Below, piece by piece: positions 22,145-31,777 of a stretch of DNA of 37,946 nt. Within the stretch, counting starts at the first letter, position 1, and each line of letters begins with the position of its first letter. The notes under the pieces are model-generated. The model was not told where the DNA came from, did not search any database, and saw only the letters and a list, made by a program, of their open reading frames with translations. Made by a program: the position numbers and the translations under genes. Source of the stretch: Paenibacillus caui (GTDB lineage: Bacteria; Bacillota; Bacilli; Paenibacillales; Paenibacillaceae); assembly GCF_019904135.1 (NCBI RefSeq), contig NZ_JAIOGQ010000037.1, forward strand, positions 1 through 37,946, given 5' to 3'.

Positions 22145-22463
22145 TATCATCAGAAACAGCAAAGATGAAGGGTAAGTAGACATGCGAGTTTGGACTTGCA
22201 GAGAGCCGGTGGTCGCTGCGAACCGGTGTCCGGCGTATGATCGAATGGCCTTCGGAGCTGCTTTGCCGAAGCGATCATCAGGATTCAGTAGGCAAAGCGG
22301 GGCTTCCCGCCGTTATCACGGGAGCGGTACCCGAGATCGTTAATCGTCTCCGTACTGTCTAATTTCGGCCCGAATGCCCTGCATAAGCATGATCGGCATG
22401 GCGGAAGCGGCCCTTGTAAGGTGGCACAACGACAACTTCGTCCTTATCGGACGGAGTTTTTTT
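22145..22463 (+). promoter_or_regulatory. T-box riboswitch, tryptophan type
   Basis: Stem I carries the AGUAGA turn (about 22174), paired CAUGCG/CGUAUG, the AGAGAG bulge (22200-22205), and the apical GCCGGUGGUCGCUGCGAACC-type loop. UGG at 22246-22248 in GAAUGGCC fits the specifier position. The antiterminator forms from UAAGG (22417-22421) with CCUUA (22442-22446) and ACGA (22429-22432) with UCGU (22438-22441), leaving a seven-base bulge UGGCACA. Its UGGC can pair with the GCCA end of tRNA-Trp. The competing terminator is AACTTCGTCC (22434-22443) with GGACGGAGTT (22449-22458) and a T run. Uncharged tRNA-Trp should therefore turn on transcription of trpS. The T-box core AAGGTGGCACAACG departs from the common GGGTGGTACCGCG. 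Confidence 0.88.
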
Positions 22464-22485
22464 GATTTTTAAGGAGGTGATGGCT

Positions 22486-23541
<1,056 letters not shown>

Positions 23542-23606
23542 AAGCGGCTGGCCGGTAATCCCCTTCCAATATGAACCCCTGACCTGGCTTACTTCAGGCC
23601 AGCTAC

Positions 23607-23644
23607 AAAGCCGAAAACCCTTATGCGAGGGACTTTTCGGCTTT
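23607..23644. terminator. Terminator between trpS and the coiled-coil protein gene
   Basis: A perfect eleven-base stem, AAAGCCGAAAA (23607-23617) with TTTTCGGCTTT (23634-23644), lies between two convergent genes. The T tract on either side is short but the A/T ends of the stem serve the same purpose. Confidence 0.7.
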
Positions 23645-23684
23645 GTTCTCTTTCAGCTAGTATTTCCGCTCATGCTGCATATTC

Positions 23685-24521
23685 TTATTTCGGCAGTTTC
23701 GCTTCCGCCGCGCGAAGCATGCTCGCAATCTGTCCTTCCCAGCCGTATATGTTCTTCAGCGAGGCATGGATATGGCCAAGCTCGCCGTACATGAGCGTCA
23801 TTTCCGCTGCGGCCGCTATCGCATTGCCCTGCTTAACAGCGGCTCTATAGCGCTTGCCTGCGGCAGTCATGCTCTTGTTCGCGGACGTAATCTTCTTGTT
23901 CTCGGCTGTTATTTGCTTCTTTAGTGTCTGAACGGGCGCCAGCGCATCCTTGACAACCTTGGCCTTGGCAGTTGCCTGTTTCTTGGCCTCGGACAGCGCC
24001 TCATTCTTCAACCTGTTCTCCAGGCGGGCCGCTTCGACGGAAGCCTTCAGCTTGTTGCGCTTCAAATCGAGCAGATCGGCCGCCTTCTTATCCTTGCGTT
24101 TCCTTGCTTCGGCTGCCTGCTTCCCGAGTGCGGCATACTCCTTAAGCAGCGGAGCGTTCTTCTTCTGCGCCTGCTCCGCCTCCAACTTCAGCCGGTCGAT
24201 TTTCGCCTTGTCGATCATCTTGATTTTGGCGTTTAGCGCCTTCAACTGATCGTTGTTCTTGCTGCGCAAAGCCTGAATTTCCTGCTTCTCCAGCCTTATG
24301 ATGGACTCGAGCGCAGTAAAGCTGTCATACAAGCCATCGATGCTTGATAAAGCGTTGTTCCAGCCGGATCCAAAGTCTGCCGCAGTGGTTACGACTGCGG
24401 CTTGCGCCGATAGGGCTTCGGCTGCGGCTCGCGGCGTACTCGTGAATAGAGCTGCTGCTGCGCAAAAAAACAGAAATAACGAAATAAACCGGCTTCTTCT
24501 GATTGCTTGGTCCAACATCAT
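23685..24521 (-). CDS. Secreted coiled-coil protein of unknown function
   Basis: The 278-residue protein opens with basic residues and a hydrophobic stretch (FISLFLFFCAAAALF, about 12-26), a signal peptide probably cut near AAAEA (about 35). The mature part is almost all helix, rich in Lys, Ala, Glu and Leu. Heptad-like patterns run from about 70 to 225, as in EKQEIQALRSKNNDQLKALN and AKIDRLKLEAEQAQKK. No enzyme motif or lipobox is visible. I do not recognise a family. It is likely an exported, cell-surface or envelope-associated protein. A GGGGATGG site precedes the ATG pair at 24521. It is separated from the ABC transporter locus by a terminator and so is transcribed on its own. Confidence 0.72.
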   Translation of the reverse strand: MMLDQAIRRSRFISLFLFFCAAAALFTSTPRAAAEALSAQAAVVTTAADFGSGWNNALSSIDGLYDSFTALESIIRLEKQEIQALRSKNNDQLKALNAKIKMIDKAKIDRLKLEAEQAQKKNAPLLKEYAALGKQAAEARKRKDKKAADLLDLKRNKLKASVEAARLENRLKNEALSEAKKQATAKAKVVKDALAPVQTLKKQITAENKKITSANKSMTAAGKRYRAAVKQGNAIAAAAEMTLMYGELGHIHASLKNIYGWEGQIASMLRAAEAKLPK

Positions 24522-24566
24522 TCCATCCCCTGTTCCTTTGTAATATATTTCCAGTCAGGCTGGCAC

Positions 24567-24617
24567 AAAAAAAGCACCCCGCAAGAAAGGCTTTATAGCC
24601 AATCCAGCGAGGTGCTT
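24567..24617 (-). terminator. Terminator downstream of the solute-binding protein gene
   Basis: On the minus strand a stem of AAGCACCTCGC with GCGGGGTGCTT (24607-24617 and 24572-24582) encloses a small GGCTATAAAGCC hairpin and is followed by seven T residues. It lies about 130 bases after the solute-binding protein stop and about 50 bases before the coiled-coil gene. Confidence 0.75.
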
Positions 24618-24745
24618 CTCCCGCACAAACCGTTATCATTTTTATTCACTATAACCTCGAAAACGGGAGCTGTCAAGTCTTTTTCCGAACATATGTTTCC
24701 TGATTGAAATTACTTAAGGTATACAGACGGCAAAGCGGCGGAACC

Positions 24746-26272
24746 TTATTTCCCGTAGCCCAGCTTGTTCAGCTGCTCCACGGCGGAATCCACGTAGTTT
24801 TTATAGTTAAAGGTGCTTTCCAGCATGCTGATAAATTGATCGTATTTGTCCAGGCTGTTCTTGCCGTATACGAATTTGATCATTTCCTCTTCGATAAAGC
24901 GTCCCGCGTCTGCCGCGTTATAACCCTGAGGGCTTTGGACAAAACCGTCCAGCGTCTCGATTCTCGGCAATCCGGCTTCAAACTCAATAGACTTCGCTTG
25001 GGCGGTGAACTTGGTTTTCAAGTATTCCGTTTCCTGCCGGCCCGCAAATTGGTAGAGCCAAGTATAGCCCCCTTCAGCCTTGCCTTTGTCCGTGATCGTT
25101 ACCTGATCCCCGTCAAGCGTATGATGAACGTCCTGCAAGCCAAACTGCACTAGACGGCCGCCTTCAGGAGTTGCCGTATAATTGATCAGCTCCAGAATTT
25201 TGTTCAGCTTTGCGGGCTCCTTCTCCAGGCGCTTCGGAATGGCCCAGAGTCCTCCGGACGCCCCGATATTGATTGAATTCGCATTTTGAGTTCCATCCGG
25301 CCCTTTCGGCGGAGCGAGCTGGATCCATTCCGCCTTCGGATTGGCTCCTTTCCACACGGCTACCTGATCGTCCTTGACCATCTGTGCCCAGTCAATATTG
25401 ATAATACCCACTTTTCCCTGGAAGGCCTTATCCTTGGCCATCGTTCCTTTGTTGCTGACCACTTCGGGATCTACAACCCCGGCATCCACAAATTTTTTGA
25501 TGGCGGCTAGCGCATCCTTCATTTTCGGTTCATACAGGCTAACCACCACCTTGCCGTCTTTCAGGGACAACTGGGAACCGTCATAAATATTGGTAACCCC
25601 GTACGCCCCGAAAATCGGGTCAAACGTCTGAAAATTGTTGCCGGTGAGGCCAAACGTATCATTTTTGCCGTTCTGATCCGGATCGTTTTCGGTGAAAGCT
25701 TTGGCTGCGCTGAGCAGTTCGTCTACCGTTGCAGGCGGCGCAAGCTTCAGATTATCCAGCCAATCCTTGCGGATCCAGTAGGTGTAGGCCACCGATTGAC
25801 CCGCTTTCGGCAGGGCATACTGCTTGTCGGATACGATTCCTTTCTTCAGCACATCATCTCCGGCATACTTCGTATAATCCGGCATCTTATTCAGGTATGA
25901 AGTCAAATCGAGCAAGGAACCCGATTCGGCCAGCTTCTGCAAATGGGGTTTACCGGTAACCATAAATAGATCAGGCAAATTGTTGGATGCGGCCCGGACA
26001 TTGATCTTGTTCTCGTAGTCCGCCTGATCGCCTACCAGAGTCTGTGTCAAGGATATGCCCAGCTCGCTGTCAAGCTTCTGCTTGATAAAATCATCCGCGG
26101 GAAGATTGGTGCCCCAGCTGATTTGCGACACCTCAAGCTTGATCGGACCGGCGGAAGCAGAGGCTTCCTGACCGTTCCCTTCCGTACTCTTTCCGCCGCC
26201 TCCGCATCCGCCAAGCAGCGAGACAAGCAGGGTGACAAGCAGCAGCGAAACCGCTAATTTTCTTGTTCTCAT
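24746..26272 (-). CDS. ABC transporter solute-binding lipoprotein (family 1, LplA/YtcQ-like)
   Basis: The 508-residue protein has a lipoprotein signal with lipobox LLGGC, the lipid-bearing cysteine at residue 23, followed by a flexible GGGGKSTEGNGQ linker. The rest is a two-lobe sugar-binding protein: PDLFMVTGKPHLQKLAESG, YWIRKDWLDNLKL, DENDPDQNGKNDTFGLTG-like calcium-loop segment and a typical C-terminal EEEMIKFVYGKNSLDKYD. This subfamily of large binding proteins (LplA, YtcQ) captures oligosaccharides or glycosides on the outer face of the membrane. It is the last gene of the permease operon, behind both permeases, and GAAGGTGG precedes its ATG. Confidence 0.88.
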   Translation of the reverse strand: MRTRKLAVSLLLVTLLVSLLGGCGGGGKSTEGNGQEASASAGPIKLEVSQISWGTNLPADDFIKQKLDSELGISLTQTLVGDQADYENKINVRAASNNLPDLFMVTGKPHLQKLAESGSLLDLTSYLNKMPDYTKYAGDDVLKKGIVSDKQYALPKAGQSVAYTYWIRKDWLDNLKLAPPATVDELLSAAKAFTENDPDQNGKNDTFGLTGNNFQTFDPIFGAYGVTNIYDGSQLSLKDGKVVVSLYEPKMKDALAAIKKFVDAGVVDPEVVSNKGTMAKDKAFQGKVGIINIDWAQMVKDDQVAVWKGANPKAEWIQLAPPKGPDGTQNANSINIGASGGLWAIPKRLEKEPAKLNKILELINYTATPEGGRLVQFGLQDVHHTLDGDQVTITDKGKAEGGYTWLYQFAGRQETEYLKTKFTAQAKSIEFEAGLPRIETLDGFVQSPQGYNAADAGRFIEEEMIKFVYGKNSLDKYDQFISMLESTFNYKNYVDSAVEQLNKLGYGK

Positions 26273-26323
26273 TTCAATTCCACCTTCGTTAAAAGTATGG
26301 GGAAAGAAGCGCGTGAAGCCTGT

Positions 26324-27184
26324 TTATCCCTTGACGGCTCCAAGCAGCATCCCTTTCGTAAAATGCTTCTGTATGAACGGATAAACGGCGATGATCGGCA
26401 GACTGCCCGCGATAACCGCCGCCATCTGCATGGCTGCCGTCGGGACCGTCACCTCGGCCTGAAGCTCGCTGGACTGCGACAGGAGCAGCATATTGCGGAT
26501 GACAACCTGAAGCGGATAAAGATTCGTATCGGTAATGTACAGCACCGCCGAAAAGAAAGAATTCCAGTGTCCCACCATGTAAAAGAGCCCTACCGTCATC
26601 ATGGAAGGCATCGAGAGGGGGATCACCACCTGCCATAAAATCCGGAATTCCTTGGCTCCGTCCATCCGCGCCGATTCAAACAGCTCTTCCGGCAGGGTTT
26701 CAAAGAAGCTTTTCAGAATCAGGACGTTGAACGTGGCGATGGCCCCCGGCACGATCAGCGCCCACAGCGTATTGAGCATGCCCAGCGACTGGACAATCAG
26801 ATAGGTTGGGATCAGTCCTCCGCTGAACAGCATCGTAAAGACAATATACAGGAGAAAAAAAGTTCTGCCCCTCAGGTTCTTTCTGCTGAGCGGGTAGGCG
26901 GCCAGCGTCGTAAGAATCATGTTGACCAGCGTTCCGACAGCTGTAACGATGAGCGTCACCAGCATGGAACGGCCCAGGGCCGGATCCCCAAAGATGCGTT
27001 CATAGGCTTCGAACGAAATCTTCCGCGGGATGACGATGAACCCGCCGTTCTTGACGACCTCGCTGTAAGGGGTTAGAGACATGGAGACTACGTACAGGAG
27101 CGGAAACACTGCGGCTGCCGCGACGAGCACAAGAAATACGTAAATGACGGCGTTGAAAATATTATCCGAGCGGCTGGTTACCAT
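26324..27184 (-). CDS. Carbohydrate ABC transporter permease (LplC/YtcP-like)
   Basis: The 286-residue membrane protein has six hydrophobic segments and the EAA loop ELFESARMDGAKEFRILWQVVIPL, which docks the ATPase. The ending PFIQKHFTKGMLLGAVKG is typical of this permease class. The start at 27184 has GGGGAGG six bases upstream; it overlaps the end of the first permease gene by seven bases, so the two are coupled. No ATPase gene is present, as in other LplABC-type systems that borrow a shared MsmX-type ATPase. Confidence 0.88.
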   Translation of the reverse strand: MVTSRSDNIFNAVIYVFLVLVAAAAVFPLLYVVSMSLTPYSEVVKNGGFIVIPRKISFEAYERIFGDPALGRSMLVTLIVTAVGTLVNMILTTLAAYPLSRKNLRGRTFFLLYIVFTMLFSGGLIPTYLIVQSLGMLNTLWALIVPGAIATFNVLILKSFFETLPEELFESARMDGAKEFRILWQVVIPLSMPSMMTVGLFYMVGHWNSFFSAVLYITDTNLYPLQVVIRNMLLLSQSSELQAEVTVPTAAMQMAAVIAGSLPIIAVYPFIQKHFTKGMLLGAVKG

Positions 27185-28161
27185 ATGCTGCCTCCCCATT
27201 TTTTCGCCAGCTTGTTGGCCCCAAGCACCAGGACGAACCCGATCGCCGATTTGAACAAGCCGACGGTTGCCCCCAGGCTGAAATTCATTTGCTCGAGACC
27301 AGTTCGGTAGACCCAGGTATCAATAATATCGCCTACTTCGTACACCCTGGTGTGATAAAAGACGAATACCTGCTCAAACCCGGCATCCAGAATGCTCCCT
27401 ATCCGCAAAATCAGCAGCAGTACAATAACGTTGCGGATGCCCGGCAGCGTGATGTGCCAGATCATGCGCAGCCGGCTGGCGCCGTCCACCTTTGCAGCTT
27501 CAAAAAGGGTTGGGTCGATGCCGCTGATCGCCGCCAGGTAAATGATCGCCCCCCAGCCGAGATCCTTCCAGATTTCCGTCGAAACGAGAATGCTGCGAAA
27601 CCACTGGGTCGAGTTCAGAAACGGGACCGCGTTCCATCCGGCTTCCGTAATCCACCGGTTGATCAGGCCTGTTGTCTCCGAGAGGAAAGCAATGGAGATG
27701 CCGTATATGACGATCCAGGATAAAAAATGCGGCATATAGCTGAGTGTCTGCACCCATCGCTTCAGCCAGGAGACCCGGCATTCGAAGAACATCACCGCCA
27801 GGATAATCGCAGGGAACATGCCGAACAGGAGCTTGTATAAGCTGATCAGCAGCGTGTTCGTCATCAGCTGGGAGAAATAGGGCGAATGAAAGAACATGGT
27901 GAAATGCTTGTTCCAGGGCTCTGCCCAAGGGCTGCCCAGAATGCCTTCCGAAAAATTGTAGTCTTTAAACGAGATGATGAGTCCGTACATGGGAAGATAC
28001 TTAAAAATGAAGTACCAGATCAGGCAGGGAATTAGCATAATATAAAGCGCTTTCATTTTCCATAAATCGGCCCACGCCTTTCGAAGCTGTCCGGTAGGGG
28101 CTTTGGGTTGCGGCTTCGTCGTCTGGGTTTGCAAATTCGCAGGTTGTTCCATCCGCTCCAT
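27178..28161 (-). CDS. Carbohydrate ABC transporter permease (LplB-like)
   Basis: The 327-residue protein has a charged, Gln- and Pro-rich N-terminal tail of about 35 residues, then six membrane segments with the loop FEAAKVDGASRLRMIWHITL (the EAA motif). IMLIPCLIWYFIFKYLPMYG is the usual first helix of LplB-type permeases. AAAGGAAG precedes the ATG at 28161; a second ATG three codons on (28152) is an equal candidate by spacing. It heads the three-gene transporter operon and has a palindromic-like 18-bp site about 75 bases upstream. Confidence 0.88.
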   Translation of the reverse strand: MERMEQPANLQTQTTKPQPKAPTGQLRKAWADLWKMKALYIMLIPCLIWYFIFKYLPMYGLIISFKDYNFSEGILGSPWAEPWNKHFTMFFHSPYFSQLMTNTLLISLYKLLFGMFPAIILAVMFFECRVSWLKRWVQTLSYMPHFLSWIVIYGISIAFLSETTGLINRWITEAGWNAVPFLNSTQWFRSILVSTEIWKDLGWGAIIYLAAISGIDPTLFEAAKVDGASRLRMIWHITLPGIRNVIVLLLILRIGSILDAGFEQVFVFYHTRVYEVGDIIDTWVYRTGLEQMNFSLGATVGLFKSAIGFVLVLGANKLAKKWGGSIW

Positions 28162-28233
28162 CTTCCTTTCCGTTATATGCCTTCATGATAACGAATTAGA
28201 AGGGACGCCGTAATTGCCAATTCTCAGCATTCA

Positions 28234-28251
28234 TGTGCACATATTTCTGCA
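28234..28251. promoter_or_regulatory. Candidate regulator site upstream of the transporter operon
   Basis: The plus-strand sequence TGTGCACATATTTCTGCA matches TGTGCATATATTTCTGCA (the complement of 31739-31756) at 17 of 18 positions. TGCA occurs twice at eight-base spacing. A -10-like TATCAT on the minus strand (28185-28190), without a good -35 box, would place this site near -60, a usual position for an AraC-type activator. Confidence 0.55.
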
Positions 28252-28292
28252 CTTTTCGGCTGACGTTATACATAAGAACAAGAAGCCGGCAT

Positions 28293-29807
28293 TCAGCTCC
28301 CGACTTCCTGCTTGCACGCCCAGCGATATTCGTTGGGCCGCACACCCGTCCACCGTTTAAAAATCCTGAAAAAATAGCTCGGGTTCGCGAACCCGCACCG
28401 TTCGCCGATCTCGGCTACCGTCAGATTCGTCTCCGCCAGATAGACCTTCGCTTCGTTGACCCGGATTTGCTGGAGATAGCCGATAAACGTGTGCCCGGTT
28501 TTCTTTTTAAACAAGCCGCTTAAATAGTTCTCGTCCATGTTCACAAGCTGAGCCATCGCCTGCAGTGAAATATCCTCATCGAAATGCTCCAGCAAATAAC
28601 GGATGATCCGGTTGATTTCAGGATGATCCGTCTCCTCCGGCTTTTGGCAGCCCCTTCCCTTCGCATAACGGAACATTCTCTCCAGCAGAGACTCCAGCAG
28701 ACCGCGGTGGCGGACCTCACGGAGCAGCCCTTCGCAGCCGGCAAATGCCTGCTTCCGGCTGATGCGCGCAAACAGCCTGTCAAGGCGCTCCGCCGTTTCC
28801 TTCACCTGAACCATCGGCATTACGTTGTCCTCCATGAATGCCCACAATTCCCGCAGCTTTTGCGCGCACTCGTCCACAGCCACGCGTTCAAACCGGCGGA
28901 TAATTTCCTGCTCCCGCTCCCAGGGAACGGACAGCCCCTCTCCTTCCTCCGCCCTATGAGGGTTGGATGAGCCCGAATTGCTGTGACCGTAGTAGCTGTA
29001 ATCCAGCCACCTCAAATTTCGGAACCACGCTTGCCCTAATGCCTCCCCCTTGGAGCCGGACGGAACCGTACCGAGGACGACGGGCATTCCCTGTTTTCCA
29101 AACGTCTGCTTTCTTGAAGTGCCGGTCGCAGCTGTCCTGTCGCTCCAAATAAAAATCGTGCTAACGCCCATGGCGGAATAGGACATTACCCGAATCGCCC
29201 CTTCCGTTTCGGCCAGAAACAGCCTGCGGGCATCTTCACAGGTCAGTTCTTCCTCCCCGGCGAGCGCAGAAACGAGAGTCAGTCTGAAGTTTTCCTGCAG
29301 CTTAAGAAACTCGGCCAACTTCTGCTCCTCAAGAGCCGCAAGCTCCTTGCCGATAGCGCTTTTCCACAAATACGGAAGCCGGTCCTGGGCGGCAGTCCAT
29401 TGCAGCTTTGTTTCTTCTTCCGTCCTCTTCTCAAGGCGGGATTTGACTTTGCTCAATGCCTGCAGCAGCTGGTCTTCATCCATCGAAAGCTTCAGAATAT
29501 AACTGGATGCGCCGTACTCCAGCGCCATTCGGGCATACTCGAATTCCCCCGCGCAGGTGAGCATAATGAACGCCGCTTCGCTTCCATTCTTCCTGGCCTG
29601 CTGAAGCAGCTCAATACCGTTCATATACGGCATGAACACGTCGCTGATGACGATATCGGGCGATATCGCCTCGATCTGCTCCATAGCTTCCAGGCCGTGG
29701 GATGCCTCGGCCGCAATGGTGAACCCGTGTTCTTCCCACGGAATGGCATTGCGTATAGAACGTCTTACAAAAGGCTCATCTTCAACCAGCAGTATGCTCC
29801 ACATCAT
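28293..29807 (-). CDS. Two-component response regulator, AraC-type (YesN-like)
   Basis: The 504-residue protein has a receiver domain (residues 3-120) with the acidic pair ED (9-11), the phospho-acceptor D56 in VISDVFMP, and the Thr/Lys switch residues in LTCAGEF and ILKLS. A long middle region of no recognised motif follows. The C-terminal 100 residues form a double AraC helix-turn-helix: ISLQAMAQLVNMDENYLSGL and LTVAEIGERCGFANPSYFFR, then FKRWTGVRPNEYR. It is phosphorylated by the kinase encoded just upstream and probably activates the transporter operon that starts 131 bases further. Its ATG lies inside the kinase gene (26-base overlap). Confidence 0.9.
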   Translation of the reverse strand: MMWSILLVEDEPFVRRSIRNAIPWEEHGFTIAAEASHGLEAMEQIEAISPDIVISDVFMPYMNGIELLQQARKNGSEAAFIMLTCAGEFEYARMALEYGASSYILKLSMDEDQLLQALSKVKSRLEKRTEEETKLQWTAAQDRLPYLWKSAIGKELAALEEQKLAEFLKLQENFRLTLVSALAGEEELTCEDARRLFLAETEGAIRVMSYSAMGVSTIFIWSDRTAATGTSRKQTFGKQGMPVVLGTVPSGSKGEALGQAWFRNLRWLDYSYYGHSNSGSSNPHRAEEGEGLSVPWEREQEIIRRFERVAVDECAQKLRELWAFMEDNVMPMVQVKETAERLDRLFARISRKQAFAGCEGLLREVRHRGLLESLLERMFRYAKGRGCQKPEETDHPEINRIIRYLLEHFDEDISLQAMAQLVNMDENYLSGLFKKKTGHTFIGYLQQIRVNEAKVYLAETNLTVAEIGERCGFANPSYFFRIFKRWTGVRPNEYRWACKQEVGS

Positions 29808-31584
29808 AAGCCCCCTCCTTGCCGTATGGCGAAGAAATCAGCAGCGGAATCTCCAGAACGGCCAGCATGCCCTGTTCCAGCGGAACAAGCTCAAGGCTTG
29901 CTTCCCCTTTGTACAGCAGGGCAAGCCGCTCCTTCAGGTTGCTGATTCCGATTCCCCTGCGCCTGCGTCCGGAAGTCGGATCGGCTCCGGCGAGGCCCTG
30001 CCCGTTATCGCGAATCTCAACCCTGAGCTTACGGGACTCCTTCGCCACCCGAATCGTGATGAGCCCGCCCTCTCTCATGTGAATCAATCCGTGATGAAGC
30101 GAATTTTCCACAAGCGGCTGCAGGCTCAGCTTCGGAATTAGCGCATAATCCACATCAGGATCCATTTCAAACTCCGCCTGAAACGTATGGTCATACCGGA
30201 AGGACTGAATATACAGATAGGCCTTGACCAGCCCGATTTCCTCCTTCAGATGCACTAGGTCGACATCGGTGTTGAGTCCGCATTCAAGCAGCCGGCCAAG
30301 ATTCTGGCAAATTTCAAAGGTTCCGGTATCCCCCTGATTTCTTGCGTTCCATTTAAGCGTATTCAGCGTATTCAGCAAAAAATGCGGGTTCATCTGTGAC
30401 ATCAGAATTTGAAAACGCAGCGCCTCCTTTTGGCGCTCCTCCGTCCGCAAGGAAGCGATCAGCTTCCGGATATCATCGGTCATTTGGTTGAAGGAGCGGG
30501 CAAGCGCCTGCGTTTCCCCTCTATACTTGTGCACCGGCAGATGGACGTGCATATATTTGTCCGCCATCTGGGTCATTTTCCTCTGCAAATTGCGCAGCGG
30601 CCTTAAAATCGAGAACACAATGGCATAAGTGATCAATATAAATACGATCACCGTCAGAATAAAGGAATAAATGATCTGCCGTTTCATCGACCAAATATTT
30701 CCCGACAACGCTTCCAAAGGAAAGCGATTGACCATGTACCAATCCATGTTCGGCATATAGACGCCGTTAAACATAAAGCGATCTTCGGTATCGGTAAAAT
30801 AGCGGTTCGGATCTTTTTTGAACGTGCCCAGCATCGCTTGCAGCCCGGAGGCTTCGGCGTCGCCATTGTCCAGCAGGATCGGCCGTCCGCTCCCGTCCAG
30901 AAGGTAATAGGTCTGCTTGATCAAAAAACCGCCGGTGATGGAGTTCATCCAGGACTTGATATCCAGACTGATCCGCAGATAGCCGAAGGTTTCGCCGCCC
31001 GCAGTTTGCAGCTTTCCGTACAAGGAAAACAGCTGCGAAGGCGGAAAAAGCTCTTCATAACGATCCTCCGGTTCGTGGATTTCCCAAAAATAGGGCTTGC
31101 CTGAAGCCATCAGACGTTTGAACGCCGGCCCTTCGAGCGGGTTGTTCAGTCCACTGGCCGAAACGCCCTCCGTCCCTTCCTCCACCGTGGAATAAACATT
31201 CCCGGCAGTATCGGCCAACGTAATATACACGGGAATGACCGCATTCATTAGCCCCTGTTTTACGGATAATAACCGGTTCTGTAAAAAAAGCATATGCTCC
31301 TGTTCGTCATATTGCCCCCGAAACCGCAGCCTGCCGATCACTTCCGGATCGCGCTCCAATTGCAGCATGGCCCCGAGCACGCCTAGCCGCAGATTTTCCA
31401 GACTGTTCTTCAGTGAATCCAACTGCTCGATATTTTGCTGCGAAATATTATTTTTCATCATCGTTTCCACCCGGCTGATATTGCGAATCTGCAAAAAGGT
31501 CGCAGGGATCAGCACAAAGAGCAGAATGGAAAAAAACAGGCGGTTTTTCAGACTTGACGGCCAAATCCAGCGCAGTCCGATCAT
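29782..31584 (-). CDS. Sensor histidine kinase (YesM family)
   Basis: The 600-residue kinase has a first membrane helix (residues 16-33), an extracellular sensor of about 270 residues, a second helix (304-326), and a HAMP linker. The YesM-type phosphoacceptor is H401 in QMNPHFLLNTLNTLKW. The ATP-binding domain shows LVENSLHHGL (N494) and DNGQGL (526). The start at 31584 is chosen because AGGAGGG lies just upstream; an ATG 45 bases earlier lacks a site. YesM/YesN pairs typically sense external oligosaccharides and activate the adjacent ABC transporter. An 18-bp site like that before the transporter operon lies about 155 bases upstream. Confidence 0.9.
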   Translation of the reverse strand: MIGLRWIWPSSLKNRLFFSILLFVLIPATFLQIRNISRVETMMKNNISQQNIEQLDSLKNSLENLRLGVLGAMLQLERDPEVIGRLRFRGQYDEQEHMLFLQNRLLSVKQGLMNAVIPVYITLADTAGNVYSTVEEGTEGVSASGLNNPLEGPAFKRLMASGKPYFWEIHEPEDRYEELFPPSQLFSLYGKLQTAGGETFGYLRISLDIKSWMNSITGGFLIKQTYYLLDGSGRPILLDNGDAEASGLQAMLGTFKKDPNRYFTDTEDRFMFNGVYMPNMDWYMVNRFPLEALSGNIWSMKRQIIYSFILTVIVFILITYAIVFSILRPLRNLQRKMTQMADKYMHVHLPVHKYRGETQALARSFNQMTDDIRKLIASLRTEERQKEALRFQILMSQMNPHFLLNTLNTLKWNARNQGDTGTFEICQNLGRLLECGLNTDVDLVHLKEEIGLVKAYLYIQSFRYDHTFQAEFEMDPDVDYALIPKLSLQPLVENSLHHGLIHMREGGLITIRVAKESRKLRVEIRDNGQGLAGADPTSGRRRRGIGISNLKERLALLYKGEASLELVPLEQGMLAVLEIPLLISSPYGKEGAYDVEHTAG

Positions 31585-31738
31585 GGGGACCCTCCTAGTG
31601 AAGCTCCTTAAGTTATCCGGTTCTGTCACCAGTTTATCACAGGGGTGCAGGTGAAAGTACCCGCGTGAGCTGGTTTTTGCTGCCTATGCTGTACCTTCCA
31701 TTGTGACTCTCTCCAGGGTGGTGATCCGTTAACAAATC

Positions 31739-31756
31739 TGCAGAAATATATGCACA
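31739..31756. promoter_or_regulatory. Candidate regulator site upstream of the kinase gene
   Basis: TGCAGAAATATATGCACA on the plus strand is the inverted counterpart of the site at 28234-28251, with one difference in 18. It falls between the AraC regulator stop (31778) and the kinase start (31584), so it could control the two-component genes themselves. Confidence 0.5.
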
Positions 31757-31777
31757 GTGATTTTACTGGCGGAGCTG

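Noticed and set aside
24567..24617. Riboswitch before the coiled-coil protein gene
   Set aside because: The structure is one G+C-rich stem with an inner hairpin and a U run; no aptamer-like conserved core is present, so it is better read as the terminator of the upstream transporter operon.
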